Part shown: piece after piece, positions 1-5,900 of the stretch | Layout: every line of letters starts with the position of its first letter | How positions within the stretch are numbered: position 1 is the stretch's first letter | Assembly: GCA_938021445.1 (NCBI GenBank) | Contig: CALIGR010000048.1 | Span: 1-7,774, forward strand | Direction: 5' to 3' | Length of the DNA: 7,774 bases | From: an uncultured Candidatus Altimarinota bacterium | Lineage (GTDB): Bacteria; Patescibacteriota; Gracilibacteria; UBA4473 | Position numbers and translations under genes: made by a program | The notes under the pieces: generated by a model | What the model was told of the DNA's origin: nothing | Seen by the model: only the letters and a program-made list of their open reading frames with translations | Databases searched by the model: none

Positions 1-1790
1 TCAGCCAGTAATCGCTCTCGTATCGGTTCAGCTTTCTTTTTTAAGGCTTCAAATTCTTTTTTTAGAGCTTCTAGTTCTTCGCCTTCAAAACCGTTTTGCA
101 TGAGTGATAGCTCAAGCGTGTGTATGTTGATATGGATTCCATGAGTGTTACTTTCCCCGTTGGGAAAACGGAAACGGATACCAGGTATTTGTGTAGCTTC
201 TTCTGAATTTGGCGCGATCCAGCTCAATTTCTCAACACCAGAAGTTGTAGATAGTCCGTAGTCTGCGTTTGCAAATTCAGTGCGGTTACTGTTTTTACCA
301 CCAAATCGTATCGTGTAATTTGTTCTGAGACCGTAGTTTTCGCTAAGTTCAGTTGGTTGCTCGGGCTCAAAGACTTCATCCACAAAGGATTTCATTCGAG
401 TGGCTCTCTTTTGAGCCAAAACTTGTCCAGCCTCAATTTGATCAGCTATATTTTTTGCTAATGTTGAAAGATTCTCATTATTGAGGTCTCCTTTTGCAAA
501 GTATTGTGTAGGAAATGGATTATTTGAATAATGAGAAAATTCCACATAGATCGTAATAGCGTTGGGCTGATTATTTTTGAGTTTTTCGGTATTAAGACTG
601 ATATAAGTTTTAATACCATGAGTAGAGGTCACAAATCTAGGACTTAGGAAGCTAGCATTATTAGCAGGAGTGAAGGTCTGAGTCCCAATAGTAAAGCCTT
701 TTTTTAGATCGACCGTCTCGCCAGTTATTCTACTCAGTTCTGTACTAGCCAAACTTCGCTGTTCGTGTGCCGCTGCAACCTCCTCTGAGGTTCGTTTAGC
801 TGCAGTATAGGTGTTGCCATTTGGGTAACTAATAATAAAACTTGAACCATCTTCATTGAAAGTTACCGTCTCATCGGCATCTAGGTCAAACCTAGAATTG
901 TGAGTGTCAAATGGATTGAATTCACCTTGATTAAATTTGATTTTAAATTTGGAACGATCAATGCTTAAATATTTTGTTCCTGACGCGTATTCACCAACTA
1001 CAATCCCATCAAAACTATTTAATTTTTCTATACTTTCCTCAAAATCACTTTCACTTGTCTCCGTAGCTTCTACAGGAGCCGGAGGCGTTGGTTCTGGCTC
1101 GGGGGCCAGAACTCTGGGCGGCGGTGTAGGTTTTGGGACAGGTCTTACGACAGATGGAGCCGACGCTGCGACAGCAGTCACTGATTCAGGATCGGTCGGG
1201 TGGGCTCTCCTTGTAAGAGTAGGTGAAGCCGTTTCCTCAAGCTTTTCATCGGCGGCCTTAATCAGTGCCGCTTTGGTCTCTGGACCAAATAAACCGTCTT
1301 GGTATCGGAGTCCTTTATCTTGTTGAAATTTTAGGACAGCCTTCATGGTTTGGCTTCCTTTCGTTTCGACAAAATGGGCACGAGCGGCTGGGTTTTTTCG
1401 GACTTTACTAAAATCGGCCCAAGTCGCTCTACCCGCGTAGATGCCATCAATAGCGCCTGGGTTATAACCTAGCGCGTGTAGAATTCGCTGCGTTAAAAAG
1501 GTGTTTTTTACCGCTTCTGGGCTTTTGAGATCTTTATTAAGTCGATCGGAAGATCTACGTAGTTCTTGAGTGGCTTCTTTGAGATTTAATTTTAGTTTTC
1601 CATCAAAGTCTTCTTTCAGAGTGGATAAGTCTTTGCGTATCCAGTTTTTCGTCGTGTCGGTTTCAAGGCGGTACTCATCGGCTGAGACCGCCTCGACGTG
1701 GCGACCGTAAGAGGGAGCGTTTCCGGGGTCTCGAAAAATGATAGATCTATTTTTGGGGTTCTTGGATGGAGACGCCTGTAGAAGTTTCAT
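1..1790 (-). CDS. Peptidoglycan-binding-domain protein with Pro-rich linker and unknown C-terminal body (partial, 3' end off window)
   Basis: The frame is open from an ATG at 1790 down to the left edge, giving 596 visible residues and no stop. An in-frame TAA lies just upstream, so 1790 is the first possible ATG. Residues about 95-178 look like a PG_binding_1 (three-helix wall-binding) domain: LGYNPGAIDGIYAGRAT, then AVLKFQQDKGL and DGLFGPETKAAL. The two halves are separated by roughly 20 more residues than usual. A Pro/Glu-rich linker (about 199-242; PVPKPTPPPRVLAPEPEPTP) follows. The rest (about 250-565) is unrecognised and beta-rich in character, with many Asn, Thr and Phe/Tyr. A charged helix (about 568-592; EELEALKKEFEALKKK) precedes the edge. 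No signal peptide, membrane segment or cysteine is seen. The N-terminal 90 residues are basic and helical. It is divergent from the amidase gene, and no Shine-Dalgarno sequence precedes the start. Binding to peptidoglycan is inferred from the domain; the function of the body is unknown. Confidence 0.85.
   Translation of the reverse strand, partial: MKLLQASPSKNPKNRSIIFRDPGNAPSYGRHVEAVSADEYRLETDTTKNWIRKDLSTLKEDFDGKLKLNLKEATQELRRSSDRLNKDLKSPEAVKNTFLTQRILHALGYNPGAIDGIYAGRATWADFSKVRKNPAARAHFVETKGSQTMKAVLKFQQDKGLRYQDGLFGPETKAALIKAADEKLEETASPTLTRRAHPTDPESVTAVAASAPSVVRPVPKPTPPPRVLAPEPEPTPPAPVEATETSESDFEESIEKLNSFDGIVVGEYASGTKYLSIDRSKFKIKFNQGEFNPFDTHNSRFDLDADETVTFNEDGSSFIISYPNGNTYTAAKRTSEEVAAAHEQRSLASTELSRITGETVDLKKGFTIGTQTFTPANNASFLSPRFVTSTHGIKTYISLNTEKLKNNQPNAITIYVEFSHYSNNPFPTQYFAKGDLNNENLSTLAKNIADQIEAGQVLAQKRATRMKSFVDEVFEPEQPTELSENYGLRTNYTIRFGGKNSNRTEFANADYGLSTTSGVEKLSWIAPNSEEATQIPGIRFRFPNGESNTHGIHINIHTLELSLMQNGFEGEELEALKKEFEALKKKAEPIRERLLA
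1091..1112. repeat. Perfect 8-bp inverted repeat inside the Pro-rich linker coding region
   Basis: GTTCTGGC (1091-1098) and GCCAGAAC (1105-1112) are exact reverse complements around a 6-nt GC-rich loop, so the mRNA of the minus-strand gene could form a stable hairpin. It falls exactly in the Pro/Glu linker codons (VLAPEPEP). It may be a by-product of CCA/GAA-rich linker codons. No U-run follows on either strand, so it is not a terminator. Confidence 0.6.
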
Positions 1791-1807
1791 AGATACTTAT
1801 AGCTCAT
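1787..1807 (-). CDS. Possible 6-codon upstream mini-ORF overlapping the start of the minus-strand gene
   Basis: ATG at 1807 opens MSYKYL and ends at TGA (1789-1787), overlapping the main gene's ATG (1790) as ATGA. The predicted transcription start (about 1812) lies 5 nt before this ATG, the same leader length predicted for the gene at 2997. Ribosomes could therefore load on the mini-ORF and re-initiate at the overlapping ATG. Chance occurrence of so short an ORF cannot be excluded; there is no coding signal to test. Confidence 0.25.
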   Translation of the reverse strand: MSYKYL

Positions 1808-1818
1808 AAAATCAGATG

Positions 1819-1847
1819 ATTATACCAGATTTCATGGTCTTTGACAA
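1819..1847 (-). promoter_or_regulatory. Sigma70-type extended -10 promoter for the minus-strand PG-binding gene
   Basis: Read on the minus strand, the -35 is TTGTCA (1847-1842), the spacer is 17 nt, and the -10 is a perfect TATAAT (1824-1819) preceded by the extended element TGG (1827-1825). The expected start is A at about 1812, giving a 22-nt leader to ATG 1790 with no Shine-Dalgarno sequence. The -35 overlaps that of the divergent amidase promoter. Confidence 0.75.
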
Positions 1848-1870
1848 ATGCATGATTCTTGTGCTAATAT
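1841..1870 (+). promoter_or_regulatory. Sigma70-type extended -10 promoter giving a leaderless amidase mRNA
   Basis: Consensus TTGACA (1841-1846), an 18-nt spacer, and TAATAT (1865-1870) preceded by TGC (1862-1864). With the usual distance, +1 falls on or within a base of the A of the ATG at 1877. The transcript would thus be leaderless, which agrees with the absence of a Shine-Dalgarno site. Confidence 0.75.
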
Positions 1871-1876
1871 TTATAA

Positions 1877-2959
1877 ATGCCTTTAAGTAATGCTCCGGCC
1901 TCCATCGAATCCGCTCGCTCTGTTTTACAGCAGCAGAAGGTCTTATTTATAACGCTCCCGACTCTCGCCACGGAGCTTGAGCAAGACGTTATCAGTCGTA
2001 GTGGTTTTGTGCAGTACATTGAGTCACAAGGGAGCCCAAGACTAAAAAAAGCGCTCCGAAGAGTGAGTGTTTTGGGAAATGTGAATAGAGATATTGATGG
2101 GGTAAGCGGTTCTGGGACAATTCTGACTTTGGGGTATTTGCAGTGGAAACAACAAGCGAACTTTATAGATGGTCTCTGGGGGCCAGAAAGCCGGGAATGC
2201 GCGAAGCGTGAATATTGTAATTGTCACGGGGCGCCGCAACTCAAAGCCTTGTCCACAGAGGTGGTAAAGGAGGAGCCAGTGGTTTATGAATCCGTTACCA
2301 CCGCTCAAGCGGTAGAGTATGAAAGAATGGGGCGCGTTTTTGATGAAAACAATAACCGGATTATTTACAAAATTACAGACACGGCCTCTTTTTCAAATCC
2401 ATTATCTTACAATCCAGAAAACCGAGAAAAAACTCATATCGCTTTTCATGGAACTGGTTTCGATGAGGAAACACATGGTGAGGTTTCAGATTTTATGGTT
2501 TCAAAATCAGCGCTTTATACTCTACAACAATCAGCAGACGCCGCTTTTATGATTGGAGCGAGTGGAGCGGCTTATCAGTTTTTTGATCCAAACTTAGGTT
2601 TTGGAGCGCTCAACGGCGAGTTGGTTCAGCGTGCTGGATACAGTGAGCATCTAAATAGAGATACGATCGCCATAGAGCTGGCGCTGCGAGAAGATAATAC
2701 GGCGGGCTTCGGAGTCGAAAGACCCAACCAACAGCAGGTTGAAGCCGGCGTGGCTTTAGTAAAATATTTAAAAAAATCTATTGCAAGCTTGAGTAGAGGG
2801 GACGTGATTTCGTCTCGAGATCCATTGCAATATATGCCTGGATTTGGCCACCTAGATGATTTTTGCCCAGAAGACCGTGTGAAGCTGGGAATTGCCCCAG
2901 TCGAGTCGGCAGCCGCTTCACTGAAAGGATGGTCTCCAGGGGAGGTGCGATTTACTTAG
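1877..2959 (+). CDS. N-acetylmuramoyl-L-alanine amidase-like protein (Amidase_2/PGRP fold) with N-terminal PG-binding-like domain
   Basis: 360 residues. Residues about 58-106 fit a degenerate PG_binding_1 domain (RDIDGVSGSGT, then GYLQWKQQ and FIDGLWGPES). Residues about 161-340 follow the Amidase_2 order: THIAFHGTG (candidate zinc ligand H191), ASGAAYQFFDP, RAGYSEHLNRDTIAIEL (E267 at the conserved SIGIE position), PNQQQVEAGVALVKYL, and GFGHLDDFCPEDRVKLG (candidate ligand H325). Family members normally have HAG in the third block and GH.D..P.RK.DPG in the last. Here HAG is RAG and the TDPG motif is VKLG, so the third zinc ligand (usually Asp or Cys) is uncertain; D333 or C330 could substitute. 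Amidases of this fold cut the MurNAc to L-Ala bond. A Cys cluster (C108, C114, C116, next to H117) joins the two domains. No signal peptide is seen. The ATG at 1877 fits the promoter as a leaderless start. It ends 37 nt before the next gene, which has its own promoter. Fold is fairly sure; activity is uncertain. Confidence 0.8.
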   Translation: MPLSNAPASIESARSVLQQQKVLFITLPTLATELEQDVISRSGFVQYIESQGSPRLKKALRRVSVLGNVNRDIDGVSGSGTILTLGYLQWKQQANFIDGLWGPESRECAKREYCNCHGAPQLKALSTEVVKEEPVVYESVTTAQAVEYERMGRVFDENNNRIIYKITDTASFSNPLSYNPENREKTHIAFHGTGFDEETHGEVSDFMVSKSALYTLQQSADAAFMIGASGAAYQFFDPNLGFGALNGELVQRAGYSEHLNRDTIAIELALREDNTAGFGVERPNQQQVEAGVALVKYLKKSIASLSRGDVISSRDPLQYMPGFGHLDDFCPEDRVKLGIAPVESAAASLKGWSPGEVRFT

Positions 2960-2985
2960 ATTTTTTTTGTTTTTTGTGGTAAAAT
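2956..2985 (+). promoter_or_regulatory. Extended -10 promoter for the 1483-residue protein gene
   Basis: TGG-TAAAAT (2977-2985) forms an extended -10, and a weak -35 (TTAGAT, 2956-2961, 18-nt spacer) lies over the upstream stop codon. The T-rich tract 2961-2975 sits in the spacer. Predicted +1 is A at about 2992, leaving a 5-nt leader (ATACC) before the ATG at 2997 with no Shine-Dalgarno. Read-through from the amidase gene is also possible. Confidence 0.55.
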
Positions 2986-2996
2986 AGTCAGATACC

Positions 2997-5900
2997 ATGA
3001 AAAATTTAACCTCGTTTTCGAGCGCTTGTGCCCAAATAGATAAAACTTTGGGTTTGTTTTTATATCGAAATCCAGAACGCGTTTCGGGTGATGAATTACT
3101 CAACAGGACGGCGGCTCAAAACCGAATGACCCGAGCGGAGCTTGAAAATCATTATTCGGGGATCAAGCATCTGATGCCAAAGGCAAACCAGACGTACCTC
3201 CATACCGAAACGGAAGGGGTGACCGAGCCAGCGACTGGGGAGAGTTACTTCAGTGACATACCAGAAGGGTGGGAGGTGGATCTCTCGGGAACGCCTGACA
3301 CAAACCCAAGTTATGGTGGTTTAGTTTTTGTTGGGGAGAGTCGCTCAGTAGCAGCCCCAGCCTCAGCCCCAGTACCAGCAGCACCACTAGCAGCACCAGC
3401 ACCAGCACCAGCAGCACCACTAGCAGCACCAGCACCAGCACCAGCACCAGCACCAGCACCAGCACCAGCACCAGCAGTACCAGCGCCTGCAGAAACAACT
3501 TTAGCAACTACAGATTATGCTGCATGGACGGATGAATTTCCAGGACTAGGTCTTCACTTTGATTCAAGTACTGAAGCTTTTGTGATTAACGGTTCAGACT
3601 TCAGTCTCCCTTTCCCAACGACTCAGGGAGAGTTGAGAGAGTTGGTTGGATACTATAAAGGGACAGAGCGTCTCCTGATTGATCTAAAACGGAAATATGT
3701 GAACCCTTCTGGATCGATATCGCTTGGAGGAGCTTCTTTAGGAGATCTTGAAGCGGATTTGGCGCTGGCAGAAGTCAGAGTGAATCCTCTGTTTAAGGGA
3801 ACGAGTAACGAGTTTAAAAAATTTCTCACTAACTTTAGAAACGCGGTGGCAGAAGCCAAAAGTGATCGAGCGATAGCCGCTCCTGCATCTCGAATAATGG
3901 CCGAACCAGCAGCACCAGTGTTAGAGGAGCTAGTTGCAGCTCCAGAACCAGCCCTATTGCCTATACCACGAGTAGCCACAGAACCAGCCTCAGCTCCAGA
4001 AATAATCCCAGCCTCAGAGTCTTCAGCACGAGTAGTCGCAGAAAAACCAGGCACAGAATATAGAGAGTGGGCTCGTGAATTCAGGGAGAGTGATAACCCA
4101 ATTGAAGGATTGATGTGGGATGGTTTCGAGGATGCCTTCACAAGCCGTGAGAATCCTAACCTGTATATCCAATCTTTTGATGAAAAGGGAACAGAAATCA
4201 CGAGAGCTGATTTTGAAAAAGCGGTTGAAAATTTTAGAGAATCTGAACTTTTAGCCACAGATATTTATGATATATATTTTGATGAAAACTTGGGGATCAT
4301 AACGGATGAATTTTTAAATACAGACAATTTAGATAATGCCGAAACAAATCTAGAAGACGCTCGGAATCTAGCAAAACTACCTGGAGTTAGTTTGGGGCTA
4401 TTAAATGTGATGCCAGATCTTGAGAGAGCCGTTGAACGAGCTCAAAAACAGCAAGCCGCTCTGAAACTTAAAAAAGCAAGACTGGCCTCAAGAGAAGAGA
4501 GATCCGCAACCTCAACGGGAGTCACTGCCTTGAAAATAAATGGAGCTGAATTTAGCTCGATAGATGAAGATTTCTTAAGGGTTTTAACGGCAGGAACAAA
4601 AAATGGCTCCTCTGATAATTTTATAAAAGATGTGAACGCGGGATTGGAGAAATTGGCAGAAAAAGAGGAGGCTTACTCTCATGAAGGATCATTTTTCAGT
4701 TATCGCGCAGACGGCACGCTGGCTTTACAGATGTGGTCAGACGCAGGTGGGAGTGATAAGGAAACAGCAGGGGTCGTGGTGTATGACGAAACAGGGGAAA
4801 ATATTCTATTCATAAGAACGGTGAAGAAAGGACCGGATGGGATCAATGATGAGGTTCAAAATGGCACGTTTCAACAACGTATTGATACGAGTGATGAAAG
4901 TACCTACCGACAGGAAGTCTTTATAAACAAAGACAATCCCTCAATGAGTCGCTTGTATCTGTCTGATCCGTCAGCTGATTTTGATTTTACACTTTATAAA
5001 GATTTTGGTGAGATCGAGATCAATTTACTTGCCGGACATGGACACACGCTAAGAGTTCCAGAGGATTACAACCCAACGGATTATGTATTGCTTACTTCTG
5101 AAACACGTGGGGTGGTTTTGATAAAAAGAGCGTTATTAGAGAGTGATAGTTATAAAGGGAGCGGTTTAGAAAGTCTTCAGATGAATCCTGATGAGAAGTC
5201 AGAATTTATAGCTGAACAAATAAATCCAGTGCTTCAAAACAGAGAGGCACTCAGAAAAAAATTAGAAAAGTATGTCGAGGATGGAACAATGGATGTATTT
5301 GTACGTAGAACTCCGAATAGAGCTGGAGAAGTTGTAGAGTACACTGAATATTTCTTTGCCAATGATTATCAAGATGGTTCTGTTGACGATCGAATCTCTA
5401 GCTGGGACGAGTATCCAGCGGTAACCTTTGAGAAAGGAGAAGATTATGAAAAAGTTTATGTAGAAGAGCAGGAGATTGAAGTTGGTGGTCTGGCTGAAAA
5501 GGCTGAAACCGCAGACTCAGCCTTTGAGAAACAAAAACGAATCACCAATGAGCTGATGGAGTTTCTGGAAGCCGAACCGAAGAACCTTAAACAACTTATG
5601 GCGAAAGCTGAAGAACTTGGGTTTGAAAAAGAAATGAAGCCGTTTAAAGACCTTAAGCAGATACCTGATGAGGTGGCAAGAGTAGAAGGTGAAAATCTAA
5701 AATTTTATCTCGACGGTAAATTGGCGTTTGAGCTGCCAGTAAGGTACTATTGGTCTCCTGAGCCTGGACAAAAACCAGGGTTTGATAGTAAGTTTCCAGC
5801 TAATTTAAAATTTTACACTTATGACGAAGCCGGTAATTTGAATCAGATAATTAATTTTGGTAGTGATACTGATAAGAATTTTGAAACACATTCCACAAAT

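Noticed and set aside
937..1326. Plus-strand 129-residue Gly/Ser/Ala-rich ORF
   Set aside because: It lies opposite the Pro-rich linker and flanks of the minus-strand PG-binding gene; its low-complexity composition is what antisense Pro/Glu codons produce.
2266..2312. Perfect Shine-Dalgarno-like AAAGGAGG followed by an ATG at 2286
   Set aside because: The ATG is out of frame with the amidase and opens only nine codons; the purine run is explained by Lys-Glu-Glu codons.
2923..2976. Terminator after the amidase gene (CTCC-AGG-GGAG hairpin and T-rich tract)
   Set aside because: The stem is only 4 bp and lies about 17 nt before the T tract, too far for a rho-independent terminator; the tract also forms the spacer of the next promoter.
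2997..3041. Lipoprotein signal at the giant protein's N-terminus (Cys11)
   Set aside because: There is no hydrophobic stretch before the cysteine and the context FSSAC lacks the Leu at -3.
3250..3507. Minus-strand ORF with a long Leu/Val run that looks like a membrane segment
   Set aside because: It is the antisense reading of the Pro-Ala repeat in the giant gene; GCACCA repeats necessarily give Leu/Val on the other strand.
3653..4258. Minus-strand 201-residue ORF
   Set aside because: It is antisense to the duplicated modules of the giant gene, with no promoter or recognisable domain.
4794..5880. RHS/YD repeats (YDETGEN, YDEAGNL)
   Set aside because: There are only two isolated matches more than 300 residues apart; true YD repeats come in long tandem arrays.
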